Shown: positions 1-13,258 of the stretch, piece after piece
Layout of the letters: every line of letters begins with the position of its first letter
How positions within the stretch are numbered: position 1 is the first letter of the stretch
Assembly: GCA_948567375.1 (NCBI GenBank)
Contig: OX419759.1
Location: 41,083,493-41,147,492 of the forward strand
Length of the DNA: 64,000 nucleotides
Source of the DNA: Lunularia cruciata
Taxonomy: Eukaryota > Streptophyta > Marchantiopsida > Lunulariales > Lunulariaceae
Reading direction: 5' to 3'
Made by a program: the position numbers and the translations under genes
Notes under the pieces: model-generated
Databases searched by the model: none
What the model was told of the DNA's origin: nothing
The model's input: only the letters and a program-made list of their open reading frames with translations

Positions 1-57
1 GTCGGGTTTACTTTCAAGGGTAATCAATCCCTTTGCGCATTCGAGATGATCAACTTG

Positions 58-1780
58 CTACAAATCTCTATAATATACGGTACTATTATTTACCGGCGCT
101 GGTCTCTGAGCTTGCTGTTCGGAGCCTGCTCTTCCGTATCCTCGACCTGCACCACCAGGTCCCTGGTTTAACATCGGAGGGCCTCCCCTTCCATATCCTG
201 GATTCTGCGTCTGAGGACCCTCCCACCCATACCCCGAATTCTGCATCTGAGTTGCTCCACGCCCATATCCCTGATTCTGCATTTGAGGAGCTCCACCACC
301 ATATCCTGGCACCTGTGCCTGTTGGGGACCACCGTAACCTTGATATTGTGCTGGAACCTGTGCTTGTCGGGCACCTCCATACCCTTGAGTTTGTGTTTGA
401 GGAGATCCTCCCCACCTTCCCTGTGGGTTTGACGATGTCGCCAGGAACTGATCCATATTGTTGTTGAATTCTCTTAGTGTTTGGGTAGCTCTGCGAATCA
501 TTCCCAAACCCCTCCCACCATTTGCAGCATTTGGATTCTATTAAGGATCCAACAAATCAAAAAAATGATATGATTTAGCAAAAGCCATAAGCGACCGCGC
601 ATGCACAAGACCCTTGAACACAAGAAAAAGGTGACTCTATCTAACAAGCATCGTCAAGCTTCGACTGACTGACATGTCGGTATTTCGGATTCTTTGTACT
701 TCTATAATCTTTGCGCATTGCATTGCTTAGTTGATAATGTATGTATATACAGATGGATATCAGTAGTGGGCACGGATTTCCACTGCGAGCCTTATCAGAT
801 AGCTAGCAAAGAACAGCACCAAAGCTGTACGTTTGGATTTGTAGAACCAGCGTATATGCAATGAACTTCCGTGTTAATGGACAACACTCAAATTGAACTA
901 TTGTATTTACCATTTGACTAACTGTATTATTGTAAATGTCCCCGAACCATACCTTATCTTTATGGAAACAAAAAACTGACATGGTAGAGAGATAATAAGG
1001 ACATATCTATACCTTTTTATAGAACAAGACTAAATCAAAGTGAATGATGGCAAGTGAATCTAGCACAACTCATTCAGGAGACAAAATGATCTCTAATTCT
1101 ACTTTCTACTGTCTCTACTTGACGGTTCATAGCTCTCTGCACGTCAGCAGTTTAGAGGATAAAGTGCAGACCTGCTGGCCTTGTTGAGGTCCCTGATTCA
1201 TAGCTCGTGGATTGTATGCGTTTTGGGCATTGAAATTTGCCTGAGGCTGATTGTATGATGTGCTCGGTCCCATACTGCTCTGACCCATGAATCCACCTTG
1301 GCCTGTCATACCCCCGAGTGGAACAGCTCTCGGCCGCTGGAGACCCATATTTCCTTGAGGCTGACCATAGTTCTGATAGTTTCCACCGTTCATAGCGTTT
1401 TGGAAGTTTTCACCACCCATGGGATTTTGGAAATTACCCTGACCAAGATTAGCCTGAAAATTTCCAGTATACGGACTACTCACACCAAAAGGAGTAGCAT
1501 AGTTCCCACCCCTTGGCTGACCACCTTGTTGAAACATGCCACCGCCCAGGCCTCCCATAATACGTTGTCCAAGGCTTCTAGAATCCTGTGGATTAGTGTA
1601 AGCGCCAACATTGTGAATTGCGGTCTGGAAAAAGCCTGGTATTCCTCCACCACCTGATGGGCCTGCACTTATGCCAGGATTCATCCCCATATTCATGCCT
1701 GGAGGAGCTTGTTCTTGCTGATATGGTTGGCCCGCTAGGATCTGATTCGCTATCTCCACTGACCTTTCCAACGCTCCCAT
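58..1780 (-). CDS. Gln/Gly/Asn-rich low-complexity protein, probable two-exon gene
   Basis: I do not recognise the family. Exon 1 (1780-1172, 203 codons) opens with a short helical-looking stretch (MGALERSVEIANQIL) and then becomes rich in Gly, Gln, Asn, Met and Phe, with repeats of the type GNFQNPMGG. A donor (CAG|GTCTGC) and an acceptor (TTAATAG|AATCC) would join it in frame to exon 2 (537-58, 159 codons plus stop), which has a similar helical opening (MIRRATQTLREFNNNMDQFL) followed by GYGG repeats spaced by QMQN and QTQ segments. Joining gives about 362 residues with two matching halves, each a short helix followed by a disordered tail. The composition resembles prion-like or RNA-granule proteins, which is inference. 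Reading through the donor instead would end at 1127. An upstream exon is possible because the frame stays open above 1780. The donor is weak, so exon 2 could be a separate unit. Confidence 0.45.
538..1171 (-). other. Probable intron of the Q/G-rich gene
   Basis: This 634-bp stretch has no supported reading frame and lies between a GT donor and an AG acceptor that keep phase 0. It is AT-rich compared with the flanking exons. If the two Q/G-rich blocks are separate genes, this is intergenic DNA. Confidence 0.35.
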
Positions 1781-4700
1781 CCACCCTGTCACTTCCTCCT
1801 ACATCATCTTTCATAGATACTTCTGTCACGTACATGGTCGTAATTTCTTTGGAGGTACTTTGGTCGGACATAGCTTATAATTTTCAGGTGAAAGATATGA
1901 TGAGTTCCCTTCACAACCTTTACGACGCTTTTAGAAGTAAAGGGTACTGGAAAAGTCATGAGACGCTTGAAACCTTCGTAACGATGTATCGTTCGCAACT
2001 CTATGTCGTCAAAGAGTTGACACTATCACGGAAGCTGTGCTAAAGGGAGGTGGAAAGCGTGCAAGATGTCTTCCATGCTTATGCTCCAACTTCAATATCA
2101 GGATGTACTACTCTGCATCTAGACATGAAAGTTTGTCGCATATCCCGAAGTGGAGGTGCTCATACTAATCAATTGTGATACCTCTGCGTGATCAGTGGTT
2201 TATCAAGCCTCTAGGTAGGTTGACATATCCATATTCCTAGGACTCTACAGCCATAGACAAGTTCTCAAAGACATACTAATGAGGTTAATAGGCAACGATA
2301 TGGGCCATCTTAGGTACTGAATTGCAGTCTTATCAGACTGGATATGCGGAAACACATACCACATTATCTGGGATATAGGTTATAGTCTTCGTTCCCGGGA
2401 CCAAGAGCTCAAATTCAAGTCCATGAAGCATCTGCATTGCACATGAAGATGACAATTGACTTGTTAAAGGTCCTTACAACAGTGTGTCTGCTTCTAAAGA
2501 GCATTCAAACTACTCACTACTCCGGAGTAAGATGGCTGGTGAAAAGGCAATTTCCCTCATTCCGGGTTACCGCTGTTGAAGCATGACAGTGACGATGCGA
2601 TAGCACAAACTTGCAGCAACAAAAGTCTAGAAGATGATCGCTGATTGATAGAGGTGTCTAGAATCTGAAGATTGTTGAGTAATTTGACTCACAGCTTGAA
2701 GGATGCTTGCATACACGTGTTTAAATTAAGGATACTAGCAGGGATGTATTCAGAGGCCATAAGATGAACTTACTCGTACACTTGCTCCCATTAGGGAGGT
2801 GACATATCGGACATGCTGACCGGCCAGATTTGGATTCTGCAGTGGAACACCAAGACATAAATCATGCTAAGGTACATGTAGGCAAATTGTTTCGAGCCTG
2901 CAAAATCATGTGTTATCAGCTTCTACTACTGACTGATAAGAAAAGCCCGCAATTATCAGGTAAGTTTTGAGGAAGATGATGCGGAACTCTATGTTAAACA
3001 GCTCAGGGGTAAGACAACAGAGCCATGAGTATAGAGCACTGAACTTGTACCCTCAATAGTCTGGCATGGTCGAGCCAAGAGAGATCGCCATTGGGAAGAA
3101 TAACTTGAGTTTTGTGATAATAAGGTTAAAGTTATTAACCTTGAACATGAAAAGCTTCCCGGGGACGAGAACACAATATCGTTCATCTTTTTTGAAGTGA
3201 GTCTTGGCCTTTCGCACAAGGATTCCAGCCCTCAAAACACTCTTGTTCTGCACTCCAACATAGTGACTTGTTCAAGAGAAAACCAGGGCTATTTTCTGGA
3301 AACCACTATCTAGAACCAAGCAGCTTCTCGAGTCTGAAAATGGATGAAAGCCCGTTTCTGATACTAAAGACATCCCAACAAGCTTCTAATGGACAGCATG
3401 CCTGCCTTTGCCTTTGCCTTGCACCCATAGACCCTACACAATCGGTTGAAAAAATACTCTCCAACAGCTATCGACAAAGTTTTTCTTCAACATCTTTGCT
3501 TCGATGTTACTTTCTGTTATCGACAGTTACTTTAGATAAACAACTCTTTTGTATGCTTGTGCTTAATCTCAGCTACAGACAAACGGATGTAGATTGGACA
3601 AAACATCTTACCATCCCCAATGTTCCAGGAGGAGCTGATTGGATTGCTTCCTCTGCAGATGTATCTCTCGAGACACACTGAAACATTTGAGATTTCAGTA
3701 TGACAAATGACCTCCAACACTAAAGTAGTAAAAGCTGTCGCAGACTCATCTTTGATTCTTCATCCTGTGCCTATGGACGTAGATTGCGTTGATCGTAAAT
3801 TGCTAAGATGTGAATCTGATGACTAGTTCTTACTTGCAGTTGTTTCCCACCTGAAGAAGGTGTAACAGACAAGCCTTTTCGGCAGAGTTTTGGGTCATGA
3901 CTTGCCATTGCTGCCCACTGATCCAGAAGACAGGTTAGATAGTTCAGAAGATCACAAGACTTGAGCAATCATTAGAGACTTCACCATACAGTACCGTCAG
4001 AATGTGCTATCTTCCGGATAATTTAGCATTAGTCACTCATTGCCTATAGCGATGGCGTAGAGATTCACTAATTTAGAGAGCCTGATAAGAATTCATAAGT
4101 CCTTCGTGATCTGGTGGTAGAAATACTGATTTGGTAAACGTGTAGGTTTGAGTATCCAGCTCTTACTCAAATAGCCTGTCATTCTTACATGTATCAGTTA
4201 TTTTCAGGTTGAAGATAAATTCGTCACAACTGGGCTACCACGTTGACTAAAGTAATGATCCAGGCCAACTGGACTTCTTGAGGTTGCAAGCCTGGAGTTC
4301 GTAATCCTTGAGAAAGACTGAAGTATCATATGAATACTCATAAAAATGTAGCCCTCTATCCGAGCTCTCTTTATTTCTCTATACTTTTACGTTTGACGAC
4401 CCACCCTATTCGTTATATCCATTACAACCTTCACCCACCCTGAGTCTAATGGGAACGTTGAGTTTTATCAGATACAGCGTATTGTCTTAGTCCCGAGAAT
4501 AATAGCTTGCTGCATTACTACATCTGGGGCATCGAGTGGTCGCAGAAGCTAATGTCAGCAAATTCCATACAAGAAGAGAGGAAGTCAACTCAAAAATCGT
4601 ACACAGGATAAAAACCATAAACCTCAAAAGGAGTTCATATTCAAGTTATCTTGAATTAACTGCCTGGCATCAGCCCTTACTCACATCTATCTCCTGCAAA

Positions 4701-5543
4701 CGTGTCCTAGGGCCTGGTGGACAGCATGCAGCTTGCAACTGGAATCTGGAAAAGAATAAAAAGAGCGAGGGACTTACATGAACCTCATGGATACAAGATT
4801 ATCTTCGAATTCTTCACCAGAGATGACGAATTTCTTGAAGTCACTAAAAGGTTGTGCCTGCTCAAGAAGTGACAAATTCCAATAACAAGCTGAAACAACG
4901 TGCAAAATCCTCTAACCGTTCCCCTCCTATGACAGTTTTGGCACAAAACAATTTTCGCTATGCAATTCAAGCGGGCTTGGCCCGGTCGCCACTTTTTGGT
5001 TTTTTTCGCGTCGGGTAGCCCCTAGGGGAACTGTCAGACAAACAAAATAAAAAAACACTGACCAAAAAAACATAGAAAAAAAAGGGCAGAAACTTCTAAG
5101 CAATGGTGATAAGCATACCCACGTGCACCTAATTCCTCGAGATTTCCATATATTCTTTATGCACAGAAACAGCTTGAAATTGTCCAGACCGACGATGACA
5201 CTCCCTCTTTACCCCGTAACCTGACCCAAAAAAGAAGAGGAACAAACAGTTCTATCGCTTATTCTTAAAAAGCTCTGACCTCGAAGACTTTCTTAGCTAA
5301 CCAAGATACTAGCTGATTGCATCCAATATAGTTCATAATTTCGTAAGAAAGACACCGTACCGATATGATCTTATCTTTGTCTTGCAAGAAAACCATCCCA
5401 TTGGTGAAGTCAACTTCCAGGATGGACCTATTCCACTCGCCTTTCTGCACTGAAACGCAGCCATCTTAATCCCGTGCACTAGATCAAGCTACGTAACTTC
5501 CATCTTGGCCCAGGAGAAGTTCCTTCCATAGATATTAGGACAT
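1781..5543. other. Intergenic, no supported gene
   Basis: Short open frames exist on both strands but none shows a known motif, a consistent codon pattern or a convincing chain of splice sites. I see no RNA gene here. A conserved gene with very short exons could be missed. Confidence 0.5.
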
Positions 5544-5690
5544 GAGAGCAGAAGCCGTTCAAAGAACGGGGGATCCAGAACTCATTAAATGCAGATGAAG
5601 TGCCTATGAAATGTAAACATGATATTGGAGTTATGAGGACAGAACCCGCTCGAAGAACGGGGGATCCAGTACTCATTAGATGCAAATGAA
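5544..5690 (+). repeat. Two direct copies of a ~55-bp repeat
   Basis: The unit at 5544-5597 returns at 5635-5690 with few changes; both contain the core GAACGGGGGATCCAG. A third, more diverged copy lies at 6999-7050. The copies are close but not tandem, so this looks like part of a larger local duplication rather than a microsatellite. Confidence 0.6.
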
Positions 5691-5981
5691 ATGTAGATGA
5701 AATGGCAATAAAATGACAGCAGAACTGACTTAAGAAACATGCGGATAGTAGATGAAATCTAGATCATAAAAAGGAACCGAAGAATCATCTCATATCAAGA
5801 AATCTCGAAATATGCGAATGTGAAACAATCGAAAACCAAACTGAATGAATGGACAACTAGTTGATTGAAACCAAACCCGGGATTTTGGGTATGAAAAAGT
5901 AGAGTGGAAATCCTTCTTAGAACGATTTCCACTCTCCTTTGCTTCCCCTGTTTGGGGAAGTAAATTAGAGTATGGTGTTGG

Positions 5982-6187
5982 GGACTGGATAGAGTATATC
6001 ACTGCATGCACTATGGATGCATGAGACCTGACCCGCTGAAACAGCCAGAGGAAGCAGAAGGCGGCCATAGAAAGCCTCCCCAAAAGCGCGTACGACTTTA
6101 TCAGTGCCAACGTAGTGCCGAAATAGCCGAGCGAATGTCAGTACTCCTCGAACCGAGTTTCTGTTCGAACGCTCATGAGTGCCAAGG
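5982..6187 (+). repeat. Local duplication, copy 1 (~205 bp)
   Basis: This block is repeated at 7202-7415. Shared landmarks are GAAGCAGAAGGCGGCCAT, the stretch around ATCAGTGCCAA, and GCTCATGAGTGCCA at the end. In antisense this copy has a short open stretch (GTDKVVRAF) that is broken in copy 2, so a decayed coding sequence or mobile-element fragment is possible. The family is not recognised. Confidence 0.6.
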
Positions 6188-7201
6188 CAAATTCGGTTGC
6201 TTCCTAAGGTGTCACTCATAAGTCAGTGATCAGAATGAGAGAAAAACTGAGAAAAGATTGTTGAAAATGAAATCAAGTCTGTGATGTCAAATGAGCAGAA
6301 GAAGAAATCTGGAAGAGAACGAAACATACCTGGTGAAGACCTGAAATCCAACCAAGATTAGTAAAGCAAAAGCAAAGAAATGAGATGAAATCGAAACAGG
6401 CAGTAGAAAACACACATGGGAAGCTAAAAGAGGAAAACGAGACAGAAACCTGATGGAAAACGAAAGAAGAGAGGGAGATGGAAGGAGGAGGTTCGAAGAG
6501 AAAGAGAGCCTTGGATCCTCTTTGTGATTCAGTGATCACCTACGTGGATTAGAGTCAAAAATCCTAGTCATATAAAAAGACAAAAACACATGCTATGTGA
6601 ACATGATATGTTCAAATCGAGATGAATAATAAATCCGTAAAGGAGATGAAGTGTAACAGATCAAATGTAAGGCTATGTACTAATGAGATATAAATATTTC
6701 CTGATCAATAGCAGTAGAGAAGTGATATACATCATGTAATCGATAAGTGCTAAGCAAAGCATGTAGCGAAATAGAGCAAAACATGTAATCGAAGACCAAT
6801 CAGCAAGACTTGAAAGATTAAGTGAACTGAAATCGGAAGACCAGGCAGAAATGATGTATAGGAACCATGAAACAGACCAAAAAATGACAACCACTTCCAT
6901 GAAGTGGGATCGAAATGGGAGAAGAGTGGATGGTATGGTGAACCCTAAACACTTCGCTGAGATGGAGCGAAGTGTTAGAGGACTGCATATAGAGAAATGA
7001 GGACAGAAGCCGTTCATGGAACCGGAGATCCAGAACTCATTGAATGCACATGCGATGCAAGATATGTACTGTATACAAGATAAGGAACGTCTGATTGAAT
7101 TAAAGCATAAGTAAATGTAACCTGGAAGCAATCTAATAGCAACACCTATATCCGAGTTGCACGCATTGAAGAAACGGAAACAGAACACCCGCATATATAG
7201 A

Positions 7202-7415
7202 GAACAGGATAGAAGATATCACAACATGTGCTAGGGACAGATGAGTCCTGAAACGCTAAACAATCGAAGGAAGCAGAAGGCGGCCATACTAAGCCTCCAT
7301 GAGAGCACATACGACTTCATCAGTGCCAAACGCACTGCCGAAGTAGCTGAGCAAATGTCAGTACTAGGAATACCCCTAGTACCCAGTTTTTGTTCGAAAG
7401 CTCATGAGTGCCATG
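7202..7415 (+). repeat. Local duplication, copy 2 (~210 bp)
   Basis: Second copy of the 5982-6187 block in the same orientation, about 1.2 kb away. It carries small indels, including a short insertion around 7363-7380. The copy of the 55-bp unit at 6999-7050 sits just upstream, as in copy 1, so the two-part arrangement was duplicated together. Confidence 0.6.
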
Positions 7416-10400
7416 GATAGTACAGGTTTTAGCTGGTACACTTTCACACTGCACTCATTCAACGCTTACGGACCTTTAAGCGAAACTGAACTCCCCGTTC
7501 TCCTTATTAGCTTGTCTCTTAGTATGGAATGGGCTACGCTTGACCACCCGGCATTGGTAGGGCCTATGGCAACAGAGACCGACTTTCAACCTCTTCTTTC
7601 TATGAGGAGTACTGCTGGCAAGGTCACAAGATGGTGGATTGGCTTCGTTTTGCACAGGAATTCCAGGCATGTGCAACCTTGGTGGGAGTCATTAATTGTG
7701 TTCAGACTGCAAATAACAAGGAAAGGAACCGCAGGTACGTATTCTGCTTTTCGTCAAAGGAAAGGACAGTTTCTATATTCAACTTTGCTTTCTGGAACAT
7801 TTTTCCACTGACTTCATTTCTCATTAGCAGAATATAGTTTTCACAAACTGCTCTCAACTTGTATGCCCTATCAAATTATTTAGCAAGTATATTATGAAGA
7901 TAAGACTGAATCATAGTTTCTGACAGTCCCTGAAAATGAGTAATATGACATGTGCCCCACTTCTCTAAGTGTCATCACGCTACGATAAGCGAAATGTCAT
8001 GAGATGAGCGGAGACGTTTAAAGTGGTATACTACATTCAACCTGCTCTTCCTAGCAAACTACTTGCTATCGTTGCATAGGAGCAAGAGCTACCAAACGAT
8101 ATTTCTCACATTTAGAATGAAGCTCCAAGGCTTCTGACCTCGAGAGGCTGTTTAAACTCAAGCCATTGAGCACATACGCGATAGGTCTCGACAAGTTTTA
8201 ATGTAGATGCAGAAGATTTCATTTCGAAGGACTACAAGTACTTCAGCAATTCATTCCATTTCAGTGGACTTTGAGGGTAGCGCTCCCTACGACTGAAGCA
8301 AAAGAGTCAGTACTGGGGCGGTGTTTGAGCAAAAAACAAACTCACTTTGAGTAAATCTTTGAAGGCGCTTACATCTATCTTATATCTCTCACCCGCCTGT
8401 TGCGCAGCAACAAGATTGTGAGCAACCTGGAACGAGAATAGCTGACAGTAACTCAACCGAGGCACTTGGCCTTGCATCTGCATCACAGAAAGTCTGTGTC
8501 AACAGTCCAGGTCCGTATATCATCACAGCTGCAAATAGATGGATCAGACAAAATTGAACCTGAAATTTGATTAGGGCCTATACGCAACGGCCCTAGTTAC
8601 ACATATGACAGAAATATGCCGCAGCCTTATCTACACGATAAACAGAAGGTGGTAAGAACGCTGTCTATTGACTCATAAATTTTGTACCTTGTCCAGTACT
8701 ACAGGCTAGAGTCTGGTAAAGTCCAGTTGAAATCAAGATCACAATGCTTGTTCGAGTGTATGACAGAGGCAGCTCGATCGAAGTGTTCATTCTGGTGCAG
8801 GTGGATCATGACATGGTCATTACACCTTTCGTACTACTTTATTCCGTTGAAGACGATTCCATGCTTGACGAGAACTGCATCCAAGCCTATCCCCCTGGGC
8901 AACTGTCGCCTTGAGGATTGAAGTCTTTAAACTTTCCGAGTGCGAACCCTTAGGTATACCGTACTCGTGACCATAGCTAGATACCGTTTACCTGTAATTG
9001 TTGCAAATTTCTAAATGGGAGAAAAGAGCAGGAGACGTATGGCAACAAATTCAGAGTATGTGGAGCGCCTTGGGTTTGGAACAAGGAAAGAATCATGAGA
9101 AGAGGGTTTGAACCGGAACTGACCATCTCTGCAGAATTTTATGTTACTATCTCGCCCATCCACGGCACGGATTTATCCTGGCAATGACAGGGACTCCATG
9201 TTCACTGGCACACACGGCTTGGACAGAAATCGTTTTCGAAAAACCATAATGTTTCTATTTCTCTTGATTCCTCTGGGAGTAAAGATCCGCAATTGATGGG
9301 CGAAATTTACTTTCCAGAATTCCACGCACATATTACAAGTTCCCTTGGAATATTTTCATAACCGCTCGTAGCCTCTTCGTGAATAAGTTTCTCCAGAATT
9401 GTGAACGAGCTCACGTCACTGTTGCCTTCACAGTTTTTACCATTTCGTTTTCATTTTGCACCTTGGCGCTAATGATATGTTCCCCGTGTCTTCTCCTCAA
9501 ATAATTTCGTCCTTCCAGAAACCATACTGGGACGGCTTACGGGAGGAGTTTGATCGTTCAGTAACCCTAGTCGTGATAGCTCTTCAACTTCACCTCCACC
9601 GTGTACGTTTTGCTCTTGCCCGTAAGACATTGCCTTCTTCTTTATATCCTCCAGAGGTCTGCTCCACTTTGGTCTACTGCGTGCAAAGCTCCTGATAGTT
9701 GCATGTGAAACTATTTCAAAATTTAAGGGAAGATAACGAAACCCAGCAGCTTGCCAACCCAAACTGCTCTCCACATTTAGAGTTTCCTGGTCCAGTGCCA
9801 TTGTCCTGTCTTAGTATCATTCTTGACTCTCGGGTATTTGTTTCGAGTACACTTGTTACGCCTTCGTGCATGGGCTCAGTGGCATAATAACTCACTAGTT
9901 CAAGCTGCCTGTTTGCCTGATCATTTTGGATCCCGAAAGACAACCATTTGCTGCCTCACATCTCCTCACAAACCCTGAATCATATTGCCATTCATTTCGA
10001 ATGGAATCTGCCAACAGCCGTTTCTCGCGGTTTAGTAGCACTGGTAGACTTACTTATTGCAGTAGTAAACAGACTTCTGAACCCCAGGTTAGATTCATCA
10101 ACGTCTCCTTACACGCATCCCCTGATTTACTGGATTGCTCCTGAGCCCACTGTGAAATCCGGCATCTCAAAATTGTTTGCGATACTTTCATACGGACAGC
10201 CAAAGCCAGATGCCCTGATTCCCAAATTATCACCACCGCGCTTATAGTTAGTCATATAGCTGGTGACACGGTGTGGTAATTCATCTTTCCAATGCCCCAG
10301 GACGAACCCCAAAACTGTCTGAAACACATTTCAGATGAATATTGGGGTTTCAGAACGGTGGAACAAATACCCTCCAGATCAGCAGCGCTACCATGTAGCC

Positions 10401-12733
10401 ATAGAGCACGCACAAAAATACAGTCGCTGCAAACAGAACAATCCTGGCAAGCAATAGCAGAACCATGGAAATCATTTTCAAGATATGTGAAGAATGTACT
10501 GTCAACCGAGGAAGGCGCATCCTGCTCATCTGTCAGTGATGGTGTCAATCTTGTACTAAAAATGTAAAATAACGGACTTTTAAGTTGAAGTCCTCCTTGC
10601 AGTGCTGACTCTGTAGTAACTGCTAACACACACTAAGAAGTTCTTACCGCCTGTTAATACGATTCTTCAGCTTACACGTTGTTTGGGGAACCATTTTGAA
10701 ACCGTGCGAGACGAAAGGCCTCACTTCTCAAGGATGTCACACGCATGAGTATCGTACGCAAGCAAAATTTGCCTTAGTCTCTAACTTATTAACTTTGAGA
10801 ATTCATAAACTGCTCCTCAGCTTTGAAGACAAGGACTACAGTAAACGACTATGAAGTTCGATCAGGCAAAAGATATAGACGTCAATGACAAGCTCGAGAT
10901 CCGCACGAAGCAGGATGGATATAAAAGTAGCTGTAGAGAGATCATGGGTCATGATTGGAACAGGAAGTGGCTGTGAATCACAAAAGAATACTTGAGGTAT
11001 TACTCATTTCATTTTATGTCATTCATCAAGGGGGAACTGTCACTAGTCATGCTTCTCCACGAAGAAGAATTGTATCAGGAAGTGCGAGGAGGAGGTCGGC
11101 CAGTCCTAAGCTGTTCTGAGGGTCGAAAGTATGCGAGCTCGTTGCTGATATGCTCGTCAAAACTGTTAGTGGGAGTGGTAAGGGTACTGATAAATGTCTG
11201 CCCTCTTTTAGATTGAGAACGCCATTCTACGCTGGGAAAGCTGTACAGATTCTGTCTCCAACAAAAGAGAGGAATGCAAGGGGCAGGAAGCAGACGGGCT
11301 CAGGTGTGGCAGCTGGCCACCGGGGGAAGCGACCGCAATGGACACTTGAATTGGCAAAGCGATCTTCAATGCGCACGTATGAACCGCAATAAAGGAGTAA
11401 ACAGGACCGCGTGCAGTGGAAAGTGGATAGTCCCTGCACCTGAACCGCCTTCAATAACCCTTAAAGGATGGTTTTCTGAAACTAAGGAATGGTTCTGGGA
11501 CAGCCTCTTTATTGAGAAGAGGCCGCTAATCAATAATGGCAGTGGTTTCCATTGGGGTTTCCCTATTACAGGAACTTCGAAGTGGAGATCAAAGTTACAA
11601 AACCCCAGGTAAGCTTCCCTCCCTCTTACCTTAGGTTGGACAATCAATGTGTATACAAACACTATGCTTATGCGGTGTGAATAAACTCAAAAGGTCGTTT
11701 TCAACAACGTTATAAACGTCGGTCTTATCTTCTGCACTTCAAGACATCCTTGCCTTTTTCTAATTCCCTGTCTGCAACCTCAAGCTTGCGCTAAGAATTT
11801 ACCATATGAAGTAGTACTCCTACCAACGTCGGGCTCAAACCCTACTGGGCGGAGCTTACCTGCCATCTTACAGTGCTGTAGTGTGGAGAGTCGCATACTG
11901 TAGATAACTGGAGATGGCAGGTAGGCGCTCTCTTTAACGCAAGTCTTCTTAAGCGTACCGTAACTGGTAGGCTACAAGTAAGGGTTGCTTATTCTGTCAT
12001 TGGCATGGTAACCAGTGTTCCCATGCAGCAGCCTGCTAATTCAGCCCAATTCCTTCTGCGGATGACGGGCCGTAGCTTTAACCGCCTCGTCCACGCCTGC
12101 GTCCTGCGGCGTTTTCTGTCCCTCTGCTTATTCTCAATGAACCGCAATCTACTCCCATCATACAAGCTCACTATATTTCTTTCGATACCTCGCTTGCTAT
12201 CTTTGCATCCTCCTCTCCATATCTGCTCGAAGATTGAAAGCCAGCATCAATCGTGGTGTTTCAGAGGTCGAAGGGTCAGCTCCGATTATTGCGTTGCATG
12301 TTTCTAACTTAGTTTTCATGAGCTCACGATTACCCAATGCGCAGCAAGTAAATTTGTTCTCTTCAAAGGTGACTCTTGGGCCTCCATCCGTCTGAACAGC
12401 CCTGAAAGTCTGGTAGATTTCGTCTTTTTGGCCAAGAACTTTACTAGTGGTTTCAACTTGTCAAAGTTGCTTCTCTGGCTCGTTGGGTAACAAGAATTTC
12501 ATAACGTCGAAGAAAGGTGCATCACACCTAGAATAAATAATCTACTGAGGTCTTCCGGGAAACCAAATCTTGTTAACTTTGCTCTTTGTTAATTTTCCTC
12601 TCCGTTGTCTCCGAAGGCTCCGACAAGTCGGCAAGATTATGCAGAACTTAGTACTGCGGAAAGTGGAGAACATATGTCCCACGATCAGATTCGTTGAAGT
12701 TACATTCGCAGGGATGCCGGTCTAACATGGCTA
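7416..12733. other. Intergenic, no confident gene
   Basis: Several open frames of 60-135 codons occur (for example 7404-7811 and 11274-11612 on the plus strand and 10252-10629 on the minus strand), and two of them end at plausible donors (7733 and near 11608). None has a recognisable domain and neighbouring frames do not chain into a gene. A 12-bp inverted repeat at 11857-11923 is reported separately. Confidence 0.45.
11857..11923. other. Hairpin-capable inverted repeat, 12-bp perfect arms
   Basis: TACCTGCCATCT at 11857-11868 is matched by its exact reverse complement at 11912-11923, with further weaker pairing (TACAGT with ACTGTA) inside the ~43-nt loop. A transcript could fold into a stem-loop of about 67-85 nt. 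No function can be read from the sequence. Confidence 0.4.
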
Positions 12734-13258
12734 TTGGCCCATCTTCCAGCATCTTCTATTGTAAAGAATCCTAACAAGGCTCACACCCTGGGACTCAGGT
12801 TTGTAAAAATTTGTCAACTCAATGCGGCTCCCCCAGTTGCCGGCAGCGCAGTGACGGCAGTGACCGGTGATGGGACACGAGCACAAACGTCGGCTGAAAC
12901 ACAGTCACAACTTCTGGCTGATACAGAGTCCCAATCTGAAAATGGAGCAGAGTTGCAACCATATGCGAATGGCACACGGACACAATTGCAACAAGTTGAG
13001 GAAAGAAAGTATGAAGTTCTGAAAAGGGGATCATCGTTCAATGTTGCGGTAGGAACGCCCTCTCAACTTGGGATTCCTCAAGCAAACTTGGAAGAAGCTT
13101 TAAAGGAGAAAGGACGAGAGGACACACCAGTTGAAATCACCTTTCTTGATTACGGCATTTATTCAGGAGCAAGGAGTTGTACAGGAAGTCATCGTCAAAT
13201 CAAGGTTCGAAAGCCATGCACTTTCTACAGAGCGACTGTCTACTTCACATCCACTTGA
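12734..13258 (+). CDS. Unrecognised open frame, possibly an exon
   Basis: A 174-codon open frame without an ATG at its 5' end (it opens on TTG). The product would be hydrophilic, rich in Gln, Glu, Thr and Ser in the middle, then less biased around GIPQANLEEALKEKG. A pyrimidine-rich AG at about 12836 could be an acceptor, making this an internal or terminal exon, but no partner exon could be joined to it. No domain is recognised. It lies about 570 bp upstream of the heat-shock gene on the same strand, with no sign of a connection. Confidence 0.2.
   Translation: MAHLPASSIVKNPNKAHTLGLRFVKICQLNAAPPVAGSAVTAVTGDGTRAQTSAETQSQLLADTESQSENGAELQPYANGTRTQLQQVEERKYEVLKRGSSFNVAVGTPSQLGIPQANLEEALKEKGREDTPVEITFLDYGIYSGARSCTGSHRQIKVRKPCTFYRATVYFTST

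Noticed and set aside
33-467. Open frame on the plus strand (144 codons)
   Set aside because: It overlaps the minus-strand Q/G-rich exon, which has a coherent GYGG repeat pattern and a matching partner exon; the plus frame is its shadow.
8743-8916. Short frame beginning MLVRVYDRGSSIEVFIL
   Set aside because: It looks protein-like but has only about 57 codons, no recognised family and no joining exon.
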